This document shows positions 43,293 through 52,777 of a stretch of 59,506 bases of DNA, in pieces. The DNA is from Cloacibacillus sp. Lineage in GTDB: Bacteria; Synergistota; Synergistia; Synergistales; Synergistaceae. Below the pieces are notes generated by a model, which had not been told where the DNA came from, made no database searches, and was given only the letters and a program-made list of their open reading frames with translations. How positions within the stretch are numbered: the stretch's first letter is position 1; each line of letters opens with the position of its first letter. The DNA lies in contig NZ_JAJBUX010000068.1 of the NCBI RefSeq assembly GCF_020860125.1, forward strand, positions 1 to 59,506. The letters are read 5' to 3'. The position numbers and the translations under genes were made by a program.

Positions 43293-43964
43293 CTACTTAT
43301 CCTCAAGGCAGGCCTCCATATAGCCGAGCCCGCAGCGCAGATGCTTCTCGACGGCCCGTCTCAGCGCGGCGCTGTCGTTGTCCCTGATGGCGGCGATTAT
43401 CTCGTTATGTTCCTCGTAGAAGTTATTGAGGAACTCTTCGGATGATATCCAGATAAGCCTGGCATATCTAAGGTTGTTCCACGTCTGCTGTAATATTTCG
43501 ATCATAATGTCATTATCGTAAAATTTGAAGATATACATATGAAAACGGTCGTTTGCTTCGAGCAGTTTTTCAAGGTCAGGCTTCCCGTCGGAGCAAGGTT
43601 TGAATAATTCTTTCATTTCATTATTCAGCAGGACCATCTGTGGTATGTTGTCTGGTTTTATAAAAGGGAGCGCCCGCTCAGCGAGTGCTATCTCAAGCAG
43701 GGATTTCAACTCCTGAAGCTTGCGGAATTCCTGTTTGGAGATTCGCGATATCTTCCAGCCAGTTCGGGGGATATATTGTACCAGCCCTTCTTGCTGAAGT
43801 TTTGAGAGAGCTTCGCGAACGGGCGTCGTGCTTACTCCCAGACTTTCTGAATATTGGTCGATGTTTATTCTTTCACCAGGTCGTATTTTGCATGATAAAA
43901 TCTGTGCTTTTATACTTTCGTAAGCCAGCTCGCTCAGCGTAGGCACTTTTATTATGGGCTGCAT
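43293..43964 (-). CDS. GntR-family regulator (FadR subgroup)
   Basis: A 223-residue regulator with winged helix (IRPGERINIDQYSESLGVSTTPVREALSKL) and an FCD domain including NDRFHMYIFKFYDND. It lies downstream of the YfcC carrier and amidohydrolase genes on the same strand, with a terminator between, so it probably controls that pair from its own promoter. It is a distant relative of the GntR protein at 33192-33842. The effector is unknown. Confidence 0.9.
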   Translation of the reverse strand: MQPIIKVPTLSELAYESIKAQILSCKIRPGERINIDQYSESLGVSTTPVREALSKLQQEGLVQYIPRTGWKISRISKQEFRKLQELKSLLEIALAERALPFIKPDNIPQMVLLNNEMKELFKPCSDGKPDLEKLLEANDRFHMYIFKFYDNDIMIEILQQTWNNLRYARLIWISSEEFLNNFYEEHNEIIAAIRDNDSAALRRAVEKHLRCGLGYMEACLEDK

Positions 43965-44043
43965 TTTAAATCCTCCCGACAGAATGACGGTACTTTCGTC
44001 TCTTTTTCTCCATTATAGGATAATTAAAGAGATAAATACAATA

Positions 44044-44092
44044 CGGCAGGCCGAGTGAACTCTTCGGACATAGGAGATCGCGCGGCCTGCCG
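44044..44092 (-). terminator. Terminator after the second YfcC gene
   Basis: A 9-bp GC stem (44044-44052 with 44084-44092) followed on the minus strand by TATTGTATTTAT. It separates the carrier from the GntR gene. Confidence 0.65.
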
Positions 44093-44120
44093 CAATAAAT
44101 ATTCTGCCGGACACAACCTC

Positions 44121-45536
44121 TTAGAATGGCCCGAGCTTGATAAAGGTTGCTACAAGCAGTCCCGCCGCGCCGATACCCATCAGCATCGCATAGAGCGGCA
44201 GCACCCACTTAAAATAGGTTGAAAAGGGTACCTTCGCGACGCCGATGTAGACAACCAAAGCGCCCATTGTCGGAATCACTATGTTTGTGAGCCCGTCGCC
44301 AAGCTGGAAGGCCATAACTGCCGTCTGACGCGTCAGGCCGACAACATCCGCAAGCGGGGCCATTATCGGCATCGTCACCGCCGCCTGGCCAGAGCCGGAG
44401 GGGATGAAGAAATTGATGATCGCCTGTATAACGAGCATCCCGAGCGCCGAGAGCGACGATGGAATCTGTTTTAACGGTATGGAGAGGCCATAGATGACGG
44501 TGTCGAGGATATTGCCCTTCGTCAGTACTACGGAGACAGCGCGCGCGAAGCCGATGCAGACGACTCCGACGAATACTCCAGCACAGGCTTTGCCCATGAT
44601 GTCGCATATTCTTTCATTATTGAAACCAGCGACGACTCCCGCGATAATGCCGGAGATAAGCCAGAGCGCCCCAATCTCCGCGAAGCTCCATTTCCAAAGC
44701 ATCGGACCGACCATCTGTAGGCCGATGGTCGCAAGCAGCATGAACATCAAGAGTTTCTGGCGTCCGGTCATCTTCTCCTTTTGCAGAGCCGCGATATCGA
44801 TATTTGCCGCCGAAGGATTGGTGAAACCGGTGACGCTCGCGGTTGGATCGGCCTTTACCTTTGCAGCGTAACGCAGGACGAACCAGAAGGTGACTACCAT
44901 CATTGCCAGCCATATCACGACGCGAAAGGTCATCGCCGAATAGACTGGAAGCCCAGCGATACCCTGTGCTACGGCGACGGTGTAGACATTTATCGGCCCG
45001 TAAGCGAAGGCTGCGAAGGTGGGTATCATCGCGATGGCAAGGCCTGTCATTACGTCGCAGCCGCAGGCAAGCGCAAGCGCTATCGTCATCGGCACAAAGG
45101 GTATATGGAGCTCGAAGGCCCCCATCGCGCCGCGTACGGCGAAGAAGGCCATCAGCGCTCCCATAACGAGAAGATAATTGCCGCGGCAGACCTTGATTAT
45201 CCATCCGACCATTTTATGCAGTGTGCCGCTCTCAGTGTAGACGTCGGTCGCCGCGATCGTAAACCAGATCATTGACATAATGGCCATTGAGGCCGTGAGG
45301 CCGTCGATGATACAGACGAACCAGTCGAAGGGAGCGACCGGCGAGGGCTCTACAAGGTGGAAGGTCGTGGGGTCGATGACCTGGCGTCCAGCTACATCTA
45401 CCCTGTCATATACTCCAGCGGGAACGATATATGTCATAATTCCGGCCAGTATTAGGCAGAAGAGGATGATCGTCCACACATGGGGAACGCGGAATCCCTT
45501 GGTTTTGATCTCAGTTGTTTGGGTGTTATCTTTCAT
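44121..45536 (-). CDS. YfcC-family carrier (second copy)
   Basis: A 471-residue membrane protein of the same family as 21791-23200. It begins RVPHVWTIILFCLILAGIMTYIVPAGVY and carries the duplicated signatures GPINVYTVAVAQGIAGLPVYSA and INFFIPSGSGQAAVTMPIMAPLADVVGL. It follows an amidohydrolase gene by 42 bases on the same strand. This is the same carrier-plus-hydrolase logic as the first YfcC/M20 pair but with a different hydrolase family. Likely cargo is an amino-acid derivative or small peptide. Confidence 0.88.
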   Translation of the reverse strand: MKDNTQTTEIKTKGFRVPHVWTIILFCLILAGIMTYIVPAGVYDRVDVAGRQVIDPTTFHLVEPSPVAPFDWFVCIIDGLTASMAIMSMIWFTIAATDVYTESGTLHKMVGWIIKVCRGNYLLVMGALMAFFAVRGAMGAFELHIPFVPMTIALALACGCDVMTGLAIAMIPTFAAFAYGPINVYTVAVAQGIAGLPVYSAMTFRVVIWLAMMVVTFWFVLRYAAKVKADPTASVTGFTNPSAANIDIAALQKEKMTGRQKLLMFMLLATIGLQMVGPMLWKWSFAEIGALWLISGIIAGVVAGFNNERICDIMGKACAGVFVGVVCIGFARAVSVVLTKGNILDTVIYGLSIPLKQIPSSLSALGMLVIQAIINFFIPSGSGQAAVTMPIMAPLADVVGLTRQTAVMAFQLGDGLTNIVIPTMGALVVYIGVAKVPFSTYFKWVLPLYAMLMGIGAAGLLVATFIKLGPF

Positions 45537-45578
45537 TCTTGCAATCCCTCCATAAATAAAAATTCAAGTCAATTGGCA

Positions 45579-46808
45579 TCAAACAAGCAGGTTTTTGTGT
45601 ACATGTCCTCCCTGCATTATCAGCAGCAGATTTTTCCGGTGGTCTTTGAAAAGATCGATATTATCAAGCGGATTGCCGTTGACCACAAGAATATCCGCGA
45701 GCTTGCCCTCCTCCAGAGTCCCGGTGACGTCTTCAACCCTAAGGATTTTGGCATTCGTCTTCGTAAAGGCGACGATCGCCCCCATCGCCCCCATCGCCTT
45801 AGCCTGATAGGCGATAGCTCCTGAAGCGTACTTTGTGTTCTCTCCGGTAAGATCAGTTCCACCTCCTATGGGAATACCGGCCTCCATTGCGTTGTGTATT
45901 GCCTCATATCCTCGTTCGCAGACAGATACAAACTTATCGTATATAAATTTTGCGACGAGATCGCGGCTCTTCTCGATGACGATCTCATACGTTATCTGAG
46001 TCGGTACGATGAAAGCCCCTTTTTGCGCTACGAGGGCCGCCGTCTCTTTTGTCATGAGGTTCGCATGCTCTATCGTGCGTATGCCGGCATTTGCGCTGAG
46101 GACGATGCTTTTGTTTGAATAACTGTGAGAGGCGACATAGCTGCCTACCGAATCAGCCACATCCACAGCGGCTTTCAGCTCTTCAAGCGTATACTGCGAG
46201 GTTTCCGGACCCTGTGTAGGGCTTGCGCAGCCGCCGCCGCACATTACTTTGATAAAATCGGCGCCGCGCCGGATATTCTCACGGGCGGTCTTCAGCATCT
46301 CTGGTACGCCGTCGGCAATGACGGATCGGAAGCCCATGTACGGTTCAGAATAGGGGCGTGTCTCCGAGGCGACACGGTCGTCGCCGTGGCCACCGGTCTG
46401 AGCGATCGCCGCGCCGCAGATCTTGAGGCGAGGCCCAACCGCCAGCCCAAGGTTCACCACCTCGCGGAAGCCGGCGTCGGCTCCTCCCGTGTCGCGCGCA
46501 TAGGTATATCCCTGGTCAAGCGCCTCGCGGAGATTCTTAAACATCCTTGCCGCCATGAGCCCCGGGGCGTTTCTTCGGGAGAGGTTTATCACCTCTATCT
46601 CAACGAGGCCGAGGTGCATGTGGGCATCAATTAAGCCCGGCATTATGGTATTGCCCTTACAGTCAAAGGTTTTATCCGCGTAAGGTGCGCTGATACGCTT
46701 ACCTATCTCCTTAATGTGGTCGTTTTCCACAAGAAGCGAAATATTTTCTCTAATTTCACCGCCGTTGCCGTCAATCAAATTTGCGTTTTTGAAAAGCTTG
46801 TATGCCAT
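45579..46808 (-). CDS. Amidohydrolase-superfamily metallo-hydrolase (imidazolonepropionase/prolidase-like)
   Basis: A 409-residue enzyme related to the one at 27627-28796. Metal motifs are MPGLIDAHMHLGL (HxH), the probable bridging Lys in ADFIKVMCGGG, VASHSYS and TIEHANLM (two His), and GGGTDLTGEN (Asp). The tail GTLEEGKLADILVVNGNPL is the family's C-terminal sub-domain. Members hydrolyse cyclic amides, Xaa-Pro dipeptides or ochratoxin-like amides. It is first in the operon with a YfcC carrier. A GntR-type TTGTAC/GGTACA pair in the leader (about 46838-46872) may be its control site. Confidence 0.86.
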   Translation of the reverse strand: MAYKLFKNANLIDGNGGEIRENISLLVENDHIKEIGKRISAPYADKTFDCKGNTIMPGLIDAHMHLGLVEIEVINLSRRNAPGLMAARMFKNLREALDQGYTYARDTGGADAGFREVVNLGLAVGPRLKICGAAIAQTGGHGDDRVASETRPYSEPYMGFRSVIADGVPEMLKTARENIRRGADFIKVMCGGGCASPTQGPETSQYTLEELKAAVDVADSVGSYVASHSYSNKSIVLSANAGIRTIEHANLMTKETAALVAQKGAFIVPTQITYEIVIEKSRDLVAKFIYDKFVSVCERGYEAIHNAMEAGIPIGGGTDLTGENTKYASGAIAYQAKAMGAMGAIVAFTKTNAKILRVEDVTGTLEEGKLADILVVNGNPLDNIDLFKDHRKNLLLIMQGGHVHKNLLV

Positions 46809-47037
46809 GAATATCCCTCTTTATGCAGGTTTAATATTGTACAACATGCACGATATATGGTACATGCTGTATTATATACGTAAAAAATGAGATAATCAAT
46901 AGAGACTGTTAAGTAAAAATAAAAAATTGAAAATTAATTAAAAACAAGAGATTTTGGAAGTTGATGGGTAAAAATAGTTGTAAATGTAAGGATAAATAGC
47001 GGTTATGTTACGATAGTCAGTACATCGATGATAAAAA

Positions 47038-47832
47038 CTAAAAAAACACCGAGGCCCTAACGCCGAAGCGGCGGCAGTTGTCCTTTATTTCTCCGCGCAG
47101 CGTCTGCCAGTAATCCTTCCGTCCTTGGCGGTAGATTTTGTCGTAGAGGCCTGTCAGTTCGGGGCGCAGTGCGTTTATGAGGTTGAGGATGTTCTCTCTG
47201 TTTTGATTGCGCAGGTTCAGCGTATCGAAGTTCATCTCCGATACATGAGGAGCGGCGGCCTCTATCAGCGCGGCGCAGTCCGTTATCCCGGGGAATATGG
47301 GGGCCGCCATCACGCCGGTGCCGATACCTGCTTCTTTCAGCGCTGCGAGCACGGCGAGCTTTTTTTGCGGGCTCGACGCGTGGGGCTCCATCTTGCGCCG
47401 GAATCCGTCGTCGAGCGAACTGAAGGAGATGAGGACCTTTACGCGAGGAAATTCTTTGAAAAGGTCGATGTCACGTGTCACGAGCGCCGATTTGGTGATG
47501 ATCGTGATATCGGGCTGCGCCGGCAGCAGTGATTGGAGGATGGCGCGCGTCGCCTGCGCGCGTTCCTCGTAGGGATTGTAAGCGTCGGTCATTGAACTTA
47601 GGAGTATCTCTTTATGGAATATCTTCGCGGGATCGAACGGCACGGCTGGGTGCTTCACGTCAAGGAACGTACCCCACGGTTCGGCGCGTCCGCCGCGCTC
47701 CCGCGTGATGCAGGCGGCGTAGCAGTAATGGCAGCCGTGTGGGCATCCGACATACGGGTTTATCACGAAATCCGCGCCGAGCTTGGTCGGCGACAGCAGG
47801 TTTTTTACTTTTACGTGCCTCACATTCACCAT
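47038..47832 (-). CDS. Radical SAM protein, SPL-family (Rv2578c-like)
   Basis: A 264-residue protein opening VNVRHVKVKNLLSPTKLGADFVINPYVGC with the cluster motif CPHGCHYC (CX3CX2C) at about residues 29-36. LLSSMTDAYNPYEE and ITKSALVTRDIDL follow, all typical of the stand-alone radical SAM group related to spore photoproduct lyase. The exact function of the group is not established; DNA repair is often guessed. I chose the ATG at 47832 with GGAG upstream; the frame is open to 47913. Confidence 0.85.
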   Translation of the reverse strand: MVNVRHVKVKNLLSPTKLGADFVINPYVGCPHGCHYCYAACITRERGGRAEPWGTFLDVKHPAVPFDPAKIFHKEILLSSMTDAYNPYEERAQATRAILQSLLPAQPDITIITKSALVTRDIDLFKEFPRVKVLISFSSLDDGFRRKMEPHASSPQKKLAVLAALKEAGIGTGVMAAPIFPGITDCAALIEAAAPHVSEMNFDTLNLRNQNRENILNLINALRPELTGLYDKIYRQGRKDYWQTLRGEIKDNCRRFGVRASVFF

Positions 47833-48064
47833 TGTATCCACTCCACCCCCGTCCCTGCATAACGCATGGTTCTTTACCTCACGCCGTCTTAGCCGCGGCG
47901 CGTATACAGCCATTATAACGCCTGGCGTAATGTTGTTATGGAAGGCTCATGGGGAAGATTTGCATTATTAGGCGTCCATTGGTAAACGATAAAGTCGATA
48001 TTGAATATCATACTTCGGCTCATCAGCGAGCTGCCGCCATTGCACACCTTTTACCTTTTCGCTG

Positions 48065-48601
48065 TTACAGTATCTTGTTCTTTCTGCCGGCGGCAAGGCT
48101 CGTAAGCCGTTCTCCCAGCCAGCCGCTGAGGATGCCCAGCGCCGCGCCGCCGAGGACGTCGGTCGGGAAGTGTACATAGAGATAGAGCCGGGAGAGGGCG
48201 ATCAGCGCCGCCAGCAGTCCCGCGGGGATCCACCATCCGCTGCGGCGGAAATATAGGGCAGACGCGGCGGCGAAAGAGGCCGCAGTGTGGCCGGAGGGAA
48301 ACGAATAATCCGCTGGCCGCGCCACCAGCATCTGGATGCCGGTGTTGATGTCGTATGGACGAATCCGCGCTGCTAAGGGCTTTATCAGGCCGTTGCAGAG
48401 AAATATCTCAATCGCCAGCGCGGTGGCCACCGCGACGCCCAGCCGTCGTGTCCGGGGGAATAAAACCAGGAGCAGCGCCGCGGCGATCCATATGAAGCCC
48501 TTGTCCCCCAGACGGGAGATAAACGGCATCAGAAAATCTCCCGCCCCAGAGCGCAGATGGTTTTGGATGAAATCTAAAACGGCAAAGTCAAAATTCTGCA
48601 A
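48065..48601 (-). CDS. PAP2-family membrane phosphatase
   Basis: A 178-residue, roughly six-helix phosphatase with the three-part signature KPLAARIRP (KX6RP), PSGHTAAS (PSGH) and SRLYLYVHFPTDVLGG (SRX5HX3D). It would dephosphorylate undecaprenyl pyrophosphate, phosphatidic acid or related lipids at the outer face of the membrane. The start is TTG 48601, seven bases after GGAGG. It is a single gene; recycling of the cell-wall lipid carrier is the likeliest role. Confidence 0.92.
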   Translation of the reverse strand: MQNFDFAVLDFIQNHLRSGAGDFLMPFISRLGDKGFIWIAAALLLVLFPRTRRLGVAVATALAIEIFLCNGLIKPLAARIRPYDINTGIQMLVARPADYSFPSGHTAASFAAASALYFRRSGWWIPAGLLAALIALSRLYLYVHFPTDVLGGAALGILSGWLGERLTSLAAGRKNKIL

Positions 48602-48803
48602 GGCGACCCCTCCTTATCGCGGTGGTCCGGCGGCGCCCGGTTGCCGCGTGCCGGTGAAGCACAAACAGTATAAAACATAAGCCTCCCGTTGTAAGGAGCG
48701 GATGGTTCGGATGCTCATTTTATCAGACGGATATGTGGCGGATATTTTATATTGATGTACAATATAATTGCCGTCTTAGCAATGAAAATGGAGGGGAGAT
48801 TCC

Positions 48804-49847
48804 ATGGAAAAAAAGACGATAAAGATATGTATGGCGGGGTTTGGCAACGTTGGGGTACGTTTTACGCGGCTTCTGCTGGAAAAGGAGCGCGAGCTGCGCG
48901 ACGATTACGGCTGCCGGGTGCTGGTCACCGGCGTCTGTACGCGCAGCAAGGGTACGATGATGAACCCGCGGGGCCTCGATCTTGGCGGCCTTCTAATCAT
49001 GAACGGCGAACTGGGGCGATTTGAGCCCGAACATCCCGATTTTGTCTCCGGCTGCGACACCCACGCGATGATCGCCGCCGCTGAGGCGGATCTTTTTATA
49101 GAGCTCAGCACCCTTTCGATCGGCGACGGGGAGCCGGCCACGAGCTACATCAAAGAGGCCTTTGCCCGGGGAATGGACGTCATCACCGCTAACAAGGGGC
49201 CCGAGGCCTGGTCCTTCAATGAGCTGAAAGAGCTCGCCGAGACATCGGGAAGGAAATTCCTCTACGAGACGATCGTAATGGATGGCGCCCCGATCTTCAA
49301 TATGGCGCGCGCCGGACTGCGCGGCAACCGGATCATCGCTCTGCGCGGCATACTGAACTCCACTACGAACTTTATCCTCGGCGAAATTGAGAAGGGCGGC
49401 AACTTCGCGGATGCCGTCGCCGAGGCGCAGCGTCTGCAGTTTGCCGAGGCGGACCCTTCGATGGATGTCGACGGCTGGGACGGCGCGGCGAAAATATGCG
49501 CGCTCGCGAATATCCTTATGGACGCGCGTCATACGCCGAAGGATGTGAAGGTCAAAAGTCTGGCAGGAATAACCACCGCTGATGTGAAGGCCGCCGAGAC
49601 GGAGGGCTGCCGCATCAAATATATCTGCGGCGCGGAACGGGGCGACGACGGCGCCGTGCGGCTCTTCGTGGAACCGCGGCGGTTACCTCTCTCCGACCCC
49701 ATGTGCTCGGTCAACGGCCGCTCTTCGGCGCTTATCTTCTATACCGACCTGGCGGGAGAGATAATGCTGACCGAGCGCGATCCCGATATCCTGCAGACCG
49801 CCTATGGAGTCTACAGCGACCTGCTGACGCTGATTGCGGAGAGATAA
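48804..49847 (+). CDS. Homoserine dehydrogenase-like NAD(P)-binding protein (paralogue)
   Basis: A 347-residue protein strongly similar along its whole length to 36321-37364 (shared MAGFGNVGVRF, LLLEKE, VCTRSKGT or close variants, ITANKGPEAW, EADPSMDVDGWDGAAK, DPDILQTAYGVYSDL). The NGTTNF block reads NSTTNF here. No ACT or kinase domain is present. It stands alone with its own terminator, unlike the operon copy. Two such genes in 13 kb suggest duplication and perhaps different substrates. Whether either makes or consumes homoserine cannot be told from sequence. Confidence 0.88.
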   Translation: MEKKTIKICMAGFGNVGVRFTRLLLEKERELRDDYGCRVLVTGVCTRSKGTMMNPRGLDLGGLLIMNGELGRFEPEHPDFVSGCDTHAMIAAAEADLFIELSTLSIGDGEPATSYIKEAFARGMDVITANKGPEAWSFNELKELAETSGRKFLYETIVMDGAPIFNMARAGLRGNRIIALRGILNSTTNFILGEIEKGGNFADAVAEAQRLQFAEADPSMDVDGWDGAAKICALANILMDARHTPKDVKVKSLAGITTADVKAAETEGCRIKYICGAERGDDGAVRLFVEPRRLPLSDPMCSVNGRSSALIFYTDLAGEIMLTERDPDILQTAYGVYSDLLTLIAER

Positions 49848-49873
49848 AGCGACAGCGTAAACAACGAACTGGT

Positions 49874-49902
49874 AAGGGGGCCGGCAAGGTCTCGGCCCCC
49901 TT
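49874..49902 (+). terminator. Terminator after homoserine dehydrogenase-like gene
   Basis: A 10-bp stem (49874-49883 with 49893-49902) with GC core and TTCTT tail. Confidence 0.75.
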
Positions 49903-50131
49903 CTTACTATATGGTGCGGCCTTTATGGAAGAACCGGCGGCTTGTGGAGCCATTGGTGTTCCCGTTGTTTTTTACCTGCGGATGACCTTGTGGAGCCATG
50001 AGTGTGATGGTAAAATATTTATATTCTTATCGGGCAGCAGTCCTATTTCTTAGTTATTATGGACGTTGCTGCAGCTGGTGGACTTTCTCATATATCATAC
50101 AAGTAATCTGTAAGGGGAGCTTTTATATATT

Positions 50132-50344
50132 ATGTCAAACGAAGACAGGATTCGGTTTTCTTTTTTACTTATTATCACGGTCATTGTATTCACCTTAAAC
50201 GTGCAGATGACCCAGGCCAACCGCCGGGGGCTCAGCGAGCTTGACTCGCTCTTCGACGGCTACCTGTCGTCGACGGCGCGGCAGTGGGCTGACGCTTCGG
50301 AGGCCGACGCGCAGCAGTACGAGGCCGGAGCGGAGATTCAGTAG
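50132..50344 (+). CDS. Small membrane-anchored protein of unknown function
   Basis: A 70-residue protein with one helix (SFLLIITVIVFTLNVQM, about residues 9-25) and a soluble acidic tail (LDSLFDGYLSSTARQWADASE). A good AGGGGAG ribosome site and two following hairpins support a real gene. I do not recognise it. The 284-base gap upstream (49848-50131) contains the previous gene's terminator and otherwise only promoter-like DNA. Confidence 0.6.
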   Translation: MSNEDRIRFSFLLIITVIVFTLNVQMTQANRRGLSELDSLFDGYLSSTARQWADASEADAQQYEAGAEIQ

Positions 50345-50360
50345 CGGCGGTGGATTTTTT

Positions 50361-50446
50361 AATGGCGCGGCGATATTATCCGCGCCATTAAGGTTGCCCT
50401 TTATCTGGTATTCATTCTAAGTCCGGCGAAAATAGCCGGGCTTTTT
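50361..50446 (+). terminator. Tandem terminators
   Basis: Two hairpins lie in series: a perfect 10-bp stem at 50361-50370/50380-50389, then CCGGC/GCCGG at 50423-50439 followed by a T-run at 50442-50446. The second has the classical tail. Together they end the small-protein transcript. Confidence 0.75.
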
Positions 50447-50605
50447 ATTTTGCCCGATCATAACATTGGAACATAACGGAAGATCATTATGGCAGAACCG
50501 AAGGCGGTGGGTGAAACGCCTTTCTACGTGCTTTCGCAGAAGCCCGTGGAGACGGTGCGGTCCATCGTCTGCCGCCGCGCTTTTTTCCCCGCTTATTCGT
50601 ACGAA

Positions 50606-51389
50606 TTATTTGGCGGGATTACCGGTCGAGCAGGGCAGCCCGGCGGCGCATTTGCCGCACGCGTCAGTGGCGTTTACAAAATGAATGCCGCTCTGCGAAT
50701 AATATTTTTCCGTCCGCATCACCATCGCGTAACAGCTGACACGGTCGAACCCCTCCGCGCCTAGGGCGTCGCCGACGCAATGTTTCAGGCACAGTCCACA
50801 GCTCCCGTTTCTCTTATACAGGCACCGCTCCTCCGGCAGCATCTTGTCCGGGGAAAGGGGAAGGTCGGTGACGACGGATGAGAGGTAACCGCAGCAGCCG
50901 CTGTCTGTCAGCAAAAGGTTGTTCATACCGAAGGTGCCCATGCCGCCTAAATAGGCAGGCGATATGCCGGTGGGACCAACGGCTTTTGTAGGTTGTAGGG
51001 GTCACGTAGCTTGTTCCGGTTGGCTTCACAGCCAGATAGCCGCTCTCCTGTATAACCCTGACCAGACCGTCGTCAATCGCCTTTACCGCGTTTGCCGAAT
51101 GGCTGTAGGCATGAGTCCATAGCTCCGAGGCATAATAACCGCCCCTGTTGCTGTTGATGACCTCAATACTGAAGGGCAGAAAATAGACGGGGATCACAGT
51201 GGGGGCTGCCATAAAATCCGTCGTAAGGTGATGCTCCGGGTGCACGATCTCCCTTAGCCGTGCTATTTGCGGATGGCTGGCGTCTGTAAAGCGGACGACC
51301 GGCCTCCGCCATAACTCCGGCGCCGACGCGCCGTGTCTGTACTGGAGCAGCAGATCATACACTAATTGCCGCAACGTCTCTTTTGTCAT
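50606..51389 (-). pseudogene. Epoxyqueuosine reductase-like iron-sulfur protein, frameshifted
   Basis: The N-terminal part (from MTKETLRQLVYDLLL at 51389) and the C-terminal part (GTFGMNNLLLTDSGCCGYL to 50606) are in different frames. The junction contains a tandem GCCT-GCCT. Removing one copy restores SHRHIAYLGGMGTFGMN and a continuous protein of about 260 residues. The C-terminal part has [4Fe-4S] ligands CGLCLKHC and CGKCAAGLPC, as in QueG-like reductases. The start has only a weak ribosome site. No queuosine genes are nearby, so the true substrate of the parent gene is uncertain. I regard it as a recent pseudogene unless the duplication is an assembly error. Confidence 0.75.
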
Positions 51390-51691
51390 AACGACACCGT
51401 CCAGACCGATATTTTCTGTTGTGTTCCTCTGTATTATACAGCGGAGACGGCAGTCTAAGCTGGTTGTCACAATGATTCTTTGTCATAGGAAATAAAAGGA
51501 CATCTCTTTGTTCAGCTTAGCGAGTTAAAACGGTGACTTATATGCGGATCAGTACGCGGGTAAAGTTCGGTGAGGTCTGTGAAGTGCCTGCCTGTTGCGG
51601 TAAATTTTTTCACATATAAGAATCCGCCGGATGCGGTCGTTAAAAACGATTACGAACCCGGCGGCTTCGTGTTATCATCAGCCGCTGAAAA
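51390..51691. other. Intergenic region
   Basis: This 302-base stretch has no convincing gene. A 25-codon plus-strand frame at 51542-51619 begins MRISTRVKFG, which recalls Rrf2-family N-termini, but it stops quickly and lacks a ribosome site; at most it is a relic. Confidence 0.4.
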
Positions 51692-52765
51692 TCAGGGCAG
51701 CAGCGGCATCACGTCGGATGGGGCGACCCTTAGATATATAGTCTCGCCGGCGTGATAATTCTTCGCGAGTTCCTTTGAAAGCTCTATGCGTATCACCGCG
51801 AAATTGCTCTCCGACTTGGTCTCATTGGGGCGTACGGTAATGACCGCCGAAAAAACGTCGTCGCGTACCTCAATGACCTTCGCCCGAATCGTGTTTTCGT
51901 CGCGCTCGTCTTCAGCAACAGGAATCAGATAATGGGCGCGTACCCCCACATAGCGCGCCTCGTCCGGTATCAGATGCGCGCTCGTGAAGGTCATGTTCCA
52001 ATCGCTCGCGCGCAGGCGGTGGCTGTCGATGATCTCGATACGCGAGAAATTCTTGCAGCCTGAGAGGATCGCCGCGGCGAGCGTCGGCGGCGCGTCGAAA
52101 AATTCGCCGACCGTCTTCACCGGCTCCGAATGTCCCTCGTTTATCACGCAGACCCGGTCACAAAGCCTGTAGACCTCGTCGCGGTTGTGCGAGACATAGA
52201 TCGTCGTGCCGGAATACTCGCGCAGTATCCGTGAAAGTTTCAGCTCAAGCTGCCAGTGGAGGAAGCTGTCCAGCGCCGAGAGCGGTTCGTCAAGCATGAT
52301 CACCGCGGGATCGCTTGCCATGATGCGTGCGAGCGCTATGCGCTGCTGCTGCCCGCCGGAGAGCTGTGAGGGATAATGGTCCTCCAGTCCGGAGATGAAA
52401 AAGCGCCGCGCGATCTCCTGATAGCGCTCCTCCTTATTCGCGTTCCGCCCCGCGCCGTGCTCGAATACCGTCATGATATTCTGCCGTGTCGTCATATTGG
52501 GAAAGAGCGCGTAATTCTGAAACAGCAGCCCCGTCCGGCGCTGCTGCGGGCGGAGATTTATTCCTCTCTTAGAATCAAAAAAGGTCACGCCGTCAACGAT
52601 GATCTGTCCCTCGTCGGGCGTTACGATGCCGGCGATGCACTTCAGCGTCATGCTTTTGCCGCAGCCTGAGCCGCCGAGCAGCGCGAGCACCTCGTTGCCG
52701 GCCTCAAAATCTACCTCGAGGGAAAAACTTCCGAGCCTCTTCTTAAAATTGACGATCGCGGACAT
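51692..52765 (-). CDS. modC: Molybdate ABC transporter ATP-binding protein
   Basis: A 357-residue ATPase with Walker A GGSGCGKS, LSGGQQQR signature, Walker B VIMLDEPLSALD and VSHNRDEV switch. A C-terminal TOBE-like domain (about 285-355) is typical of ModC and CysA. The gene is last in the modA-modB-modC order, 12 bases after the permease, which fixes the assignment. It energises uptake of molybdate or tungstate for molybdo- or tungsto-enzymes. Confidence 0.93.
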   Translation of the reverse strand: MSAIVNFKKRLGSFSLEVDFEAGNEVLALLGGSGCGKSMTLKCIAGIVTPDEGQIIVDGVTFFDSKRGINLRPQQRRTGLLFQNYALFPNMTTRQNIMTVFEHGAGRNANKEERYQEIARRFFISGLEDHYPSQLSGGQQQRIALARIMASDPAVIMLDEPLSALDSFLHWQLELKLSRILREYSGTTIYVSHNRDEVYRLCDRVCVINEGHSEPVKTVGEFFDAPPTLAAAILSGCKNFSRIEIIDSHRLRASDWNMTFTSAHLIPDEARYVGVRAHYLIPVAEDERDENTIRAKVIEVRDDVFSAVITVRPNETKSESNFAVIRIELSKELAKNYHAGETIYLRVAPSDVMPLLP

Positions 52766-52777
52766 TCCGGCCCCTCC

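Noticed and set aside
50489..50764. 91-codon plus-strand frame beginning MAEPKAVGETPFYVL
   Set aside because: It runs antisense into the epoxyqueuosine-reductase-like pseudogene and loses protein-like character; no clear ribosome site.
51542..51619. Rrf2-regulator-like start (MRISTRVKFG)
   Set aside because: The similarity covers under ten residues and the frame stops after 25 codons.
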